DNA from: CAWGAJ01 sp963820545
Lineage (GTDB): Bacteria > Planctomycetota > Planctomycetia > Pirellulales > Thermoguttaceae
Direction of reading: 5' to 3'
NCBI GenBank assembly: GCA_963820545.1
Contig: CAWGAJ010000002.1
Location: forward strand, 1,426,001 to 1,490,000
DNA length: 64,000 nt
In this document: positions 26,346-33,733 of the stretch, one piece after another
Numbering within the stretch: position 1 is the stretch's first letter
How the letters are laid out: each line of letters begins with the position of its first letter
Program-made: the position numbers and the translations under genes
Notes under the pieces: model-generated
The model's input: only the letters and a program-made list of their open reading frames with translations
What the model was told of the DNA's origin: nothing
The model's database searches: none

Positions 26346-27011
26346 ATGGCAAACATCTGTAATGCGAGTAAAAAAGAGGCCGCCGTGTCGGAAGTTCAAA
26401 CGGAACGCGTGTTAGTGGTGCCCACCGAGTTATTTCATGGTTTGGGATATTTTCAGGGATTTTGCGGCGACGTGGATCGTTATCTGAAAGATCTATTAAG
26501 TCCGGGACATACGAGTTACCGTCCCCGCCGCGAAGTGGAACAAGATCCCGGCTTCAAACAGTTGATTCCCTACGTGATATTTCGCTATGCGGACGCCTAT
26601 CAAACGGTGAACGTTTTCCAATATACGCGCGGCGCAGGCATGGGCGAAGGCCGTTTGCATCGCAAGCGGAGCGTGGGCATTGGCGGCCATATTTCCGCCA
26701 TCGACGCCCAGCCAAACGGCCCCGGCTCGCCATATACCGAAGGCATGCGCCGCGAATTGGACGAAGAGGTGGAAATCAACACCCCTTATATCGACCGCTG
26801 CGTGGGACTGATCAACGAAGATCAAACCGAGGTGGGACGCGTGCATTTGGGCGTGGTCCATGTATTCGACGTGGAATGTCCGGACGTCCGCTCCCGCGAA
26901 ACCGATATCCTCCAAAGCGGCTTTTGCCCGGTCGGCGAACTGCTTGAGGACCTGAACTCATTTGAAACCTGGTCGCAAATCTGCCTGCAGGCCTTGTTCG
27001 GCGAGAAGTAA
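26346..27011 (+). CDS. Nudix-like hydrolase
   Basis: A 221-residue protein with a recognisable but altered Nudix box: GIGGHIS at the start, an 18-residue insertion, then EGMRRELDEEVEI in place of the usual REUxEExGU ending; the conserved Gly near the end is Glu. The acidic metal-binding residues (REL-DEE) remain, so hydrolysis of a phosphorylated or nucleotide substrate is plausible but the substrate is unknown. The ATG at 26346 is preferred because GCGGGAG lies 6-7 nt upstream. The N-terminal 60 residues (ELFHGLGYFQGFCGDVDRYL) are not part of the Nudix fold; similar architecture occurs in uncharacterised 'phosphoesterase' annotations. Confidence 0.7.
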   Translation: MANICNASKKEAAVSEVQTERVLVVPTELFHGLGYFQGFCGDVDRYLKDLLSPGHTSYRPRREVEQDPGFKQLIPYVIFRYADAYQTVNVFQYTRGAGMGEGRLHRKRSVGIGGHISAIDAQPNGPGSPYTEGMRRELDEEVEINTPYIDRCVGLINEDQTEVGRVHLGVVHVFDVECPDVRSRETDILQSGFCPVGELLEDLNSFETWSQICLQALFGEK

Positions 27012-27070
27012 TTGCCCATTTTCCCCAACTGATTTTTTCTTGAACAGGGAGATGTGCTAAAAAGCCATCC

Positions 27071-27301
27071 ATGAACGAGGCGGCTTGGGAACGGGCGATT
27101 GCGAAGCGGGATGTAATCATCCGCCGACAGGCGGAAGAGATCGCGGCGCTGAAGCAGCAGGTCGCCCGCCTCTATTCGCCCGCGCCGCCCTCGAAATCGC
27201 GGCTGAGGAACTTCTTGCGGGGGGTAGGCAAATACGCCAAGATTCCCCGTTGCGAACCCCACCCATTTCTTTGCCAATATTGTAACGACATGATAAGTTG
27301 A
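27071..27301 (+). CDS. Small hypothetical protein with coiled coil
   Basis: A 76-residue open frame beginning MNEAAWERAIAKRD and containing a likely coiled coil (RQAEEIAALKQQVARL, about residues 19-34), then a basic segment and two cysteines (CQYC). GGGAGAT lies about 18 nt upstream, a long spacing. I do not recognise it; the coiled coil recalls N-termini of transposase or phage accessory proteins, so it may be a gene fragment. Low confidence. Confidence 0.4.
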   Translation: MNEAAWERAIAKRDVIIRRQAEEIAALKQQVARLYSPAPPSKSRLRNFLRGVGKYAKIPRCEPHPFLCQYCNDMIS

Positions 27302-27564
27302 AAACAATCGGCGATGAGGACCACCAAAAGAGTAGGTCTCCTTTCGCTGGGAGAAGCCTGTAGTCTTCGACATTCTGTGACCCTTATATCGAGGTAGCGT
27401 TCGCATACCTAGCCGTGGTGCTTGCCGTGTAAGCCATCAGCTTCCCGGCGGGCAGTTCTTGAGTTGGGTATTTTCCCTTGGTTTGTAAGCCGCTGCGTGC
27501 TGCGCAGTCCACGCGGGGCTTGGATTTCCTTTTACATCTTATTTTTTCTTACAGGAGGAGACAA

Positions 27565-28623
27565 ATGATGTTTACCAAAGCACTAATGAGGGGTTTCTTC
27601 GTGGCGGCCGTGTTGGCCTCCGCCGTGGCCGCCCAGGCGGCCGACGTGTTCAACATGCCCTATGGGCAGACGAGCTTGCAGTTCGTCCCCGTGGGCGACC
27701 CGGGTAACGCGGCGGATACGAGTACCACCGGCTACGGTGCGGTCGGCTACACGTATCAGATGGGCAAGTACGACGTGACGGTTGGACAGTATTGCCAGTT
27801 CCTCAATGCCATGGCGAAAACGGACACCTACGGCTTGTATTACAGTGGCATGGCCACGGACTATCCGACCCTCGGCATTACCCAGAGCGGCAGTTCGGGC
27901 AACTACAGCTACTCGGTCACGGGCAGCTACAGCCAAGGCGTCAACTGTCCGATCTTCGAGGTCACCTGGGGCGATGCAGCACGCTTCTGCAACTGGCTGC
28001 AAAACGGCCAGCCGACCGGCTCGCAAGACCTTACGACCACAGAGGATGGCTCGTATTATCTCAACGGTGCCACGAGCAATACAGATCTCATGGCAGTAAC
28101 GCGAAAGGCGAACGCCACCTATTTCATTCCGACGGAGGATGAATGGTACAAGGCGGCATATTACAAGGGCGGCGGGACCAATGCAGGTTACTGGTTATAC
28201 CCCACGAAGAGCAACACTGCACCGATCAACACGCTTCCTGATACGGGCAAGCATGCGAACTTCTACGACCATTATGGAACGGGGAATCACGGCTACACCG
28301 ACCCGACGAATTACTTGACCCCGGTGGGTGCGTTTACGTTGTCACCCGGTCCTTATGGTACGTATGACCAAGGGGGCGATCTCCTTCAGTGGAATGAGAC
28401 AAGCTTTAGCGGACCGTTCGGTGGTTTTCGTGGCGTGAGTGGCAGCGTATGGCGAGGTAATTCCGATCTCCTTAAAGCCACCAGCCTCGGCGGCGACGAC
28501 CCAACGCTGATAGACCCTGACAACGGGTTCCGCGTGGCAATTGTTCCTGAGCCCGGTAGTCTTGTTATGTTGTCTGCGATCGCTTTGTCGGCGTTGCTTT
28601 ACTATTGGCGTAAGCACACTTAA
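27565..28623 (+). CDS. Sulfatase-modifying-factor-like PEP-CTERM protein
   Basis: Exported protein, about 352 residues. A signal peptide ends at AAQAA; the main domain has the fold signature of formylglycine-generating enzyme (FGE/SUMF1): YQMGKYDVTVGQYCQFLNA, FEVTWGDAARFCNWL and YDQGGDLLQWNE. The C-terminal RGGSW...CR region of true FGE is replaced by RGVSGSVWRGNSDLL without the catalytic cysteine, so it is probably a binding or structural relative. A PEP-CTERM tail (VPEPGSLVMLSAI, then WRKHT) follows. The ATG at 27565 has a perfect AGGAGGAG. A strong terminator (28710-28744) follows. Confidence 0.85.
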   Translation: MMFTKALMRGFFVAAVLASAVAAQAADVFNMPYGQTSLQFVPVGDPGNAADTSTTGYGAVGYTYQMGKYDVTVGQYCQFLNAMAKTDTYGLYYSGMATDYPTLGITQSGSSGNYSYSVTGSYSQGVNCPIFEVTWGDAARFCNWLQNGQPTGSQDLTTTEDGSYYLNGATSNTDLMAVTRKANATYFIPTEDEWYKAAYYKGGGTNAGYWLYPTKSNTAPINTLPDTGKHANFYDHYGTGNHGYTDPTNYLTPVGAFTLSPGPYGTYDQGGDLLQWNETSFSGPFGGFRGVSGSVWRGNSDLLKATSLGGDDPTLIDPDNGFRVAIVPEPGSLVMLSAIALSALLYYWRKHT

Positions 28624-28709
28624 ACTTTAACCTTTATCCCTTTTATTCTTTATCCGTTTGACAGTTGCGAGTAGCGCAGTCGAAAGGCGCGGCCGGGATC
28701 GAACACGCG

Positions 28710-28755
28710 ACAGGCCACGAGTCCATCAAGGGCTTGTGGCCTGTGGGCGTTTTTT
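28710..28755 (+). terminator. Strong intrinsic terminator
   Basis: A 15-bp stem (ACAGGCCACGAGTCC / GGGCTTGTGGCCTGT, including G-U pairs) with an ATCAA loop, followed by GGGCGTTTTTT. It ends the transcript of the FGE-like gene. A tRNA-like 3' fragment adjoins on the left (28686-28709). Confidence 0.75.
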
Positions 28756-28878
28756 CACGCGGTTTGGCAGTTCGGACCTGCACAGCCCCTTATGTCATCC
28801 TATGCGGGGGCGGTCGTTCGCACCGGGAAGCGACAACGCCAGGAAAATAGGCAATTACGGCGAGAAATAGAACGCGTT

Positions 28879-29703
28879 TTATTCCTTCTTTTTTTCTTCC
28901 TGGGGCGAGACGTAGAAGCGGGAAAGATTTATGCCGCCGCGGAGTTCTTCTTCGAGGAGTTTAATGCGCGTTTCCAGGCGTTCCATTTTGCGTTCCAATT
29001 GGGGGAGGATGTAGCGACTGGTATCTTCCAGCTTGGGACGGGGAACGCTCGGATATCCCAAGTGCCGCTGCAAGGCGGCGAAAAGGTAGAGCGGATCTTT
29101 GCGGCGATTGGCCAAGGCGATTTTGCCTTCTTTTTCGCCGAAGAGGATGGGTTTTTCGGCCTGTCCGCGGGTTTTGGCGTACAACTCGCTGCGCACGTAG
29201 ATCATGTCGCAAAAATCGACCAGGCCCACCTGGCGGCGGATAGTAAGAATCCAGTCCCGCCAGTCGTGGTTATAGATGCCGTCGCCGGCCAGGGCTTCCA
29301 AGCCGCGATCGTAGCCTAACCGGTTGCGGCAGATGGTTTCGAATTGGAAGAGAAAAACACCCTGACGTGAAGGATTCGTGGCCCGGTGTTCCGCTTCGCG
29401 CTGGAGGATTTCCAAGGCAATGCGGAAGTCAAAACGGCCTTCGGCCTTTTCGGCCTGGGCGACAACAAACGTCTGAAAGCTGGTAAAATAATGCGGCAAC
29501 TGCGACATGGCCGTGGCAAATCCACCGGTCAGCTTCAGTTCGCTGGCCATGAAGTCGATGGCAAAAGGCAACTGCGTGGTGGAGAGGATTTCCTGGCGCG
29601 CGGCCACCAGCAAGTCCTGCGTTGACATGTCCTGTTGCATGCGCTCACGCACGGTCTGGAAAAAATAGGCCTGTTCGATATATTCTTCGCGTTCCAGCAG
29701 CAT
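28879..29703 (-). CDS. Hypothetical protein with C-terminal coiled coil
   Basis: A 274-residue soluble protein that I do not recognise. It begins MLLEREEYIEQAYFFQTVRERM, has no signal peptide or membrane segment, and ends with a charged helical region (RYILPQLERKMERLETRIK, then LLEEELRGG) likely to form a coiled coil. Well-conserved-looking blocks such as YNHDWRDWILTIRRQVG and DMIYVRSELYA suggest a real folded protein. Composition matches its neighbours. It is alone between two intergenic gaps; no functional inference is justified. Confidence 0.75.
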   Translation of the reverse strand: MLLEREEYIEQAYFFQTVRERMQQDMSTQDLLVAARQEILSTTQLPFAIDFMASELKLTGGFATAMSQLPHYFTSFQTFVVAQAEKAEGRFDFRIALEILQREAEHRATNPSRQGVFLFQFETICRNRLGYDRGLEALAGDGIYNHDWRDWILTIRRQVGLVDFCDMIYVRSELYAKTRGQAEKPILFGEKEGKIALANRRKDPLYLFAALQRHLGYPSVPRPKLEDTSRYILPQLERKMERLETRIKLLEEELRGGINLSRFYVSPQEEKKKE

Positions 29704-29776
29704 GAAGATTTCTCTGGATGGATATGTAAGTTAGGATGGATTATAACAACCTATGATTAAGCTCCTATCGCAAATG

Positions 29777-29844
29777 TCCCCTCTCCGGGCACCACCGGGC
29801 ACCATGCGTAGCATGGTCGATCGGGGAGAGGGCAGGGTGAGGGC
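29777..29844. repeat. CCCTCTCCGGG..GGGAGAGGG palindromic repeat
   Basis: Same family as 17156-17206 with an expanded GGGCACCACCGGGCACCATG centre and the same trailing GCAGGGTGAGGG. Confidence 0.65.
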
Positions 29845-29982
29845 TGTTTAATTTTAGAAAAAAACCTCCCAGGATTTGGTTTGTGATATAAACTCAATAC
29901 CCGAACTTGGCTAACAGCCCTTTTCAGCGCAAATGCATTTTAACCCAAAAGATCGCCGTTGTAACCCTTTGGATAATTTATC

Positions 29983-30654
29983 GTGAATTCCCCCCTCAAA
30001 AAACTGGCCGACGCAACGGCCCGACATCACATCGATCTGCCCGATGCACAGATCTCGCTATTGGAGCAATACTGTGAGATACTCTGGCAGTGGAATGAAA
30101 AAATCAACCTCACGCGGCATACGGATTATGAAAAATTCGTAGCCCGGGATTTGGTCGATAGCCTGGTTTTTGCCGAATTTCTTGGCCCGGGCGAGAAAAT
30201 TCTGGACGTGGGAACCGGGGGCGGCGTGCCGGGAATTGTGCTGGCCATAGTGCGGCCCGATTTACGCGTATCGCTGGTCGATTCGGTGGGAAAAAAGGTC
30301 ATGGTGGTAAGCGATATTGTGGAACGGCTGGGGCTGAAGGTTTCGCTCTTCCACGACCGGGCGGAAAAACTGTTGACCACCCAGCGCTACGACACGCTGG
30401 TGATCCGCGCGGTGACGACATTGAAGAAACTACTGATGTGGTTTGGGCCTTGCCGGCAATCTTTCGGTCGCCTGTTGGTCCTTAAAGGGCCGGCCTGGGT
30501 GGAAGAGCGCGGTGAAGCCCGGCACTTGGGACTGCTAAAAAACCTGACCCTGCGAAAACTGAAAACCTATCCCTTGCCGGGAACCGAGTCGCAGAGCGTC
30601 TTGCTGCAGATTGTCAAGAGAGCAGCCAGAGGAGCAGGGAAAAAAACGCCATGA
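29983..30654 (+). CDS. rsmG: 16S rRNA (guanine527-N7)-methyltransferase
   Basis: Methylates N7 of G527 in 16S rRNA. WNEKINLTRHTDYEKFV and the SAM motif ILDVGTGGGVPGIVLA are typical of RsmG/GidB. Length 223 is normal. The C-terminus overlaps the convergent small membrane-protein gene by about 40 bp. The usual gidA neighbour is absent. Start ATG... is a GTG at 29983 in the context ATCGTGAATTCC; an ATG-start alternative is not available nearby. Confidence 0.92.
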   Translation: MNSPLKKLADATARHHIDLPDAQISLLEQYCEILWQWNEKINLTRHTDYEKFVARDLVDSLVFAEFLGPGEKILDVGTGGGVPGIVLAIVRPDLRVSLVDSVGKKVMVVSDIVERLGLKVSLFHDRAEKLLTTQRYDTLVIRAVTTLKKLLMWFGPCRQSFGRLLVLKGPAWVEERGEARHLGLLKNLTLRKLKTYPLPGTESQSVLLQIVKRAARGAGKKTP

Positions 30655-30826
30655 AACCCACGATCCACAGCCCCAGCCGGCAGGCATGTTTGAGGATCGG
30701 GCCGATGGCTTCATGCCGCGTGGCGGCATAAACCAGGCTGATGGCGATAATCAGCGGCAGGCTATACCAAATATCGGCATTCCACAGGCGCGGAAACAAT
30801 GCGGCAAATACCGGGGGAGTGATCAT
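30614..30826 (-). CDS. Small two-helix membrane protein
   Basis: A 70-residue protein with two predicted membrane segments (WYSLPLIIAISLVYAATRH and LGLWIVGFMAFFSLLLWLL). Its ATG overlaps the stop of the upstream DUF6677-like gene (ATGA), showing translational coupling, so the two probably act together in the membrane. Its 3' end overlaps rsmG on the other strand. Function unknown. Confidence 0.7.
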   Translation of the reverse strand: MITPPVFAALFPRLWNADIWYSLPLIIAISLVYAATRHEAIGPILKHACRLGLWIVGFMAFFSLLLWLLS

Positions 30827-31407
30827 GATGCATCCTTCTTTTCTGCTTGATTGGGCGGCTCTTCTTTTTTCACGGGAATTGGCGTCACTGGGCCGCTCCA
30901 AGCATCATAAATCGCCAAGATGTTCAACAATCCGGCGATCATCGTGTAGACCGTGGCCAGTTCGAAATAGCGGTTCAATTTCAATTGAAGCGTGTCCAGG
31001 GTCGGCTGGTCGGAATTCGGATCGTTCTCAATAGCGTCCGGGCGCCGCGGCGGGGCCATAAAACCATTGAAAAAAACTCTCTTATCGTTGTTCATCCGCA
31101 TGGCTTGAATGCAGGCAGGCACGGTGGGAAGTCCCACGCCGATCTGGCATAAAAAGGGCAGACGCCACTCATCCTCGCGGAAAGCGAAATACACGGCCCG
31201 ACCGTATCCTAATTCACTACCCCCCCCCAAATAAATCCCGTAGACAAACAAACTCATAATGCAAATGAAGAACAAGACTGCTTTGGCCGTCCGACCTTGG
31301 TAAAAATGGCCCAGTCCGGGAAACAGCCAGGCAAGGAATGCCGCCATGGCCGGATCCTTCAGAGAAATGGATGCAGAAGCTTGTGATGCTGCTTGCTGGT
31401 CTGTCAC
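30823..31407 (-). CDS. DUF6677-like membrane protein
   Basis: A 194-residue membrane protein with the LAWLFPGLGHFYQGR motif near the N-terminus, which recalls TM2-like and DUF6677 proteins, followed by several hydrophobic segments (TAKAVLFFICIMSLFVYGIY; ATVYTMIAGLLNILAIYDAW) and a charged C-terminus. A GTG at 31407 is the annotated start; an ATG 60 nt downstream would also retain the conserved region. Coupled to the two-helix gene downstream. Role unknown; the family name is from memory of planctomycete annotations. Confidence 0.7.
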   Translation of the reverse strand: MTDQQAASQASASISLKDPAMAAFLAWLFPGLGHFYQGRTAKAVLFFICIMSLFVYGIYLGGGSELGYGRAVYFAFREDEWRLPFLCQIGVGLPTVPACIQAMRMNNDKRVFFNGFMAPPRRPDAIENDPNSDQPTLDTLQLKLNRYFELATVYTMIAGLLNILAIYDAWSGPVTPIPVKKEEPPNQAEKKDAS

Positions 31408-31517
31408 CGGACGACATCCTGCTAAATGAGGGGGGAGTTCGACTAATCTGTTCTTAATACCATACTATCGCAAATATGACCGTGCATCAACGGCATAAAA
31501 TAGGGATTGAGGATTAG

Positions 31518-31563
31518 AAGTGGGCAGTAGACAGTGGGCGGTGGACGGTGGGCAGTGTGATAC
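31518..31563. repeat. Degenerate tandem GTGGGCAGTAGACA units
   Basis: Consecutive variants of GTGGGC(A/G)GT(A/G)GAC, another tandem short-repeat tract of the kind seen at 4131 and 38930. It is preceded by AGGGATTGAGGATTAG. Confidence 0.55.
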
Positions 31564-31640
31564 CGTAAGAGGTAGCGCGGCGCTTGCATATCTCCAGTGC
31601 TGCTTTTTAACATTCCCCGCTTGCCGAGTAAGATTAGCAA

Positions 31641-31850
31641 TCACTCTTCCTCTTCATTCGCGCCCTGCTTTTCCTCTTCAATCTCTTCCTCATTTTCCTG
31701 TTCGTCCTCGTCCGCCAGATAATTCTCGAGTGTATTGGCAATACGCTCATGCGCCTTCATGAATCGCCAGAAAATAACTATCGGGATAATTATTATCGCC
31801 GCTGATATCGCTGATCTAATGATATATTCCAAAAAACCCATATTCTGCAT
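31641..31850 (-). CDS. Small bitopic membrane protein with acidic tail
   Basis: A 69-residue protein: one N-terminal transmembrane helix (IIRSAISAAIIIIPIVIFW), then a short linker and a tail made almost wholly of Glu with a few Asp and Lys. AGGAGA precedes the ATG by 6 nt. It stands alone. Function unknown; the acidic tail would face the cytoplasm or exterior depending on topology, which cannot be decided here. Confidence 0.65.
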   Translation of the reverse strand: MQNMGFLEYIIRSAISAAIIIIPIVIFWRFMKAHERIANTLENYLADEDEQENEEEIEEEKQGANEEEE

Positions 31851-31980
31851 GACATTCTCCTATTCATCGATCGTTATATTAGACGCTCACATACCTGCCC
31901 GCTTGCCGACCAACCTTCGGTCGGTGCCCGGTCGCGGCTAAACTGAATTTGCTTTCCAAGCTCCAATTACAAATCTCTTT

Positions 31981-33003
31981 TTAAGCATGCATGGGCAGGG
32001 GCAGCAGCCATTGTTCAAAGACGGCGGCGATGACTTGCAAGGGCACTTCCGGGTCCCACTGACACTGGGCGATCACTCCGCCGCTGCCTAAGTCCAAAGC
32101 CCGGCGGATCTGGAGCACTGCTTCGCGCACCTTGGCCAGGTTGCCGGATTGCAGCACGCCTTGAGGATCGATTTCGCCCCAGAAGGTTACCCGACCGCGG
32201 TAGCGCTTGGCCAGTTTTTCCACGTCCATCAGGTGCAATTGCAGATGGATGGCGTCGATGCCTTCTTTCAAGAGATCGCTGATAATATCCAGCACATAGC
32301 CCTGGGACTGGAAGAAGACAAACTTATCTTTGGCGTGGAGAATTTTACAATATTCACGATAGAGGGGTTTTAATATTTCCCGCCACATTTCCAGCGAAAT
32401 AATGAGCGAATCGTTTGTCCCCCAGTCATCGCGCAGAACCACTCCGTCCACTTCGGTATTCGACCACATCTCCATTTCTTTGCAGGAGAATTCGTGGAGC
32501 ATTTTCAGCAGGTTGCGCACGTCTTTGGTGCCGCGGGCCAGGTCCATCAAAGCGGCCTCGTTACCGCGCAGCCAGCGAAGGCGGTCGAATGGTTGGGTTT
32601 CGCTCCAGGCGAGTACAAAACGGTCGGAATTTTCACAGCTTTTGTTGACTTTGGAAAAACGGGTCGGATCGAGTAGTTCCCAGGGCGGGTGGAATTCGGC
32701 GATTTTGCCTTTCTCGGCCAGGGGGAAGATTTTCAGTATCGGAGGCGACGCAGGCAGGCTGATCTGCCAAGTACACCCCCAAGCATCGGTATATTCACCG
32801 ACGCGGCCGGGCTTACCTCGGGAACGTTTACCCAGGGGAAAAGAGATATCTGGTTGGATGATATCGCTGGGAAAACGGAGATTTATTTCGGCCAAGGCGT
32901 CGGCATGGGTGGTTTCCATGCCAGGTGCAATCCAGAGATCCCGCGGCACGCGGCCGGTGGGCTCATGGTTGAGGGTGCGGATAACCAACTCTCGTGATGT
33001 CAT
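31981..33003 (-). CDS. Uroporphyrinogen-decarboxylase-fold protein (not HemE)
   Basis: A 340-residue protein of the UroD/MtaA superfamily. TSRELVIRTLNHEPTGRVPRD at the N-terminus (only key part) and GIDAIHLQLHLMDVEKLAKR, then VTFWGEIDPQGVLQSG near the C-terminus match the TIM-barrel UroD fold. The HemE substrate signature (RQAGR near the N-terminus) is absent, so it is more likely a methyltransferase- or uncharacterised-type member than the heme enzyme. The ATG at 33003 is preferred over one 12 nt upstream. Monocistronic; no corrinoid protein adjoins. Confidence 0.75.
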   Translation of the reverse strand: MTSRELVIRTLNHEPTGRVPRDLWIAPGMETTHADALAEINLRFPSDIIQPDISFPLGKRSRGKPGRVGEYTDAWGCTWQISLPASPPILKIFPLAEKGKIAEFHPPWELLDPTRFSKVNKSCENSDRFVLAWSETQPFDRLRWLRGNEAALMDLARGTKDVRNLLKMLHEFSCKEMEMWSNTEVDGVVLRDDWGTNDSLIISLEMWREILKPLYREYCKILHAKDKFVFFQSQGYVLDIISDLLKEGIDAIHLQLHLMDVEKLAKRYRGRVTFWGEIDPQGVLQSGNLAKVREAVLQIRRALDLGSGGVIAQCQWDPEVPLQVIAAVFEQWLLPLPMHA

Positions 33004-33195
33004 AGAATTGTCCAAGCCCTTGATCTGTTTCCAAGGAGAGCAAATCTGCGAAAAATTATACTATCCATAACACGGCGTCAATGGGGGGAAAAATGCCCGG
33101 ATAATCGGCATTCTTGTCATTACCTGATATCCCGCTGGTGTTGATATCCATAAATCTTGCCCATTACCGAAAATCATTAACCTATCGTTAACTAT

Positions 33196-33648
33196 ATGTT
33201 TGTAACTGCCTCGTTCAAGGAGTTTGAAGCGGTGGGTTTATTTTCGCGAAAAAAAGAACTCGACGTACAGAATTTTGTTCTGAAGATAATCAACAATAAT
33301 TGCTCGGAATTGAAGGCCTATTTTGAAGGTCCGCGGCGTGATAATCGAGTCAATCTGAGTTTGGTCGTACTGGTAGTCCCCCTGGAAAATGGGAAGTTAC
33401 AGGTCAAGAGCGCCTTTCATACAATAACAAGAGAATTTTGCGTCAACGGAGTGGGCATTATAACAAATGAGCAACGTTCTCTAGATGAAGTCATTTTAGG
33501 TTTTTGCGTGGAAGGCGACATGATCTATCTACGGGCCAAGGCCAAGCATCTGAGCCCAATGGGCGCTGGATTTTACTGTCTGGGTCTGGAAATGATGGAA
33601 ATTGTTCCCAACAGCCATTATCCACAACTGAAAGCGCTAAAAATCTAG
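33196..33648 (+). CDS. PilZ-like domain protein
   Basis: A 150-residue protein with a PilZ-like pattern: an RRDNR box (residues about 47-51; canonical RxxxR binds c-di-GMP phosphates) and about 30 residues later FCVNGVGI, resembling the [D/N]xSxxG box, although Ser is replaced by Val. Beta-rich sequence follows, ending LGLEMMEI. c-di-GMP binding is uncertain. There is no clear Shine-Dalgarno before 33196 and a later start is possible. It is followed by a dispersed repeat (33651-33705). Confidence 0.6.
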   Translation: MFVTASFKEFEAVGLFSRKKELDVQNFVLKIINNNCSELKAYFEGPRRDNRVNLSLVVLVVPLENGKLQVKSAFHTITREFCVNGVGIITNEQRSLDEVILGFCVEGDMIYLRAKAKHLSPMGAGFYCLGLEMMEIVPNSHYPQLKALKI

Positions 33649-33650
33649 AG

Positions 33651-33705
33651 CGGGGCTCCTCTTCGAGATTCTTTGCCGCGCTCAGAATGACGTGTTTTTA
33701 TCAGA
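33651..33705. repeat. Single arm of CHSE.SEES-type repeat
   Basis: CGAGATTCTTTGCCGCGCTCAGAATGACG resembles one arm of the pair at 2789-2893 (AGATTCTT..GCTCAGAATG). Confidence 0.6.
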
Positions 33706-33733
33706 TGGATGTTTTGGGATAGACCGGCCATCA

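Noticed and set aside
27302..27564. Possible riboswitch upstream of the FGE-like PEP-CTERM gene
   Set aside because: Some local stems, but no match to any riboswitch consensus that I can recall.
28658..28870. 70-residue Arg-rich open frame (GRDRTRDRP...)
   Set aside because: It overlaps a tRNA-like fragment and a terminator; the peptide type is a well-known artefact of reading tRNA-like DNA in reverse.
31981..33003. hemE (heme synthesis)
   Set aside because: The fold matches but the HemE substrate signature is missing.
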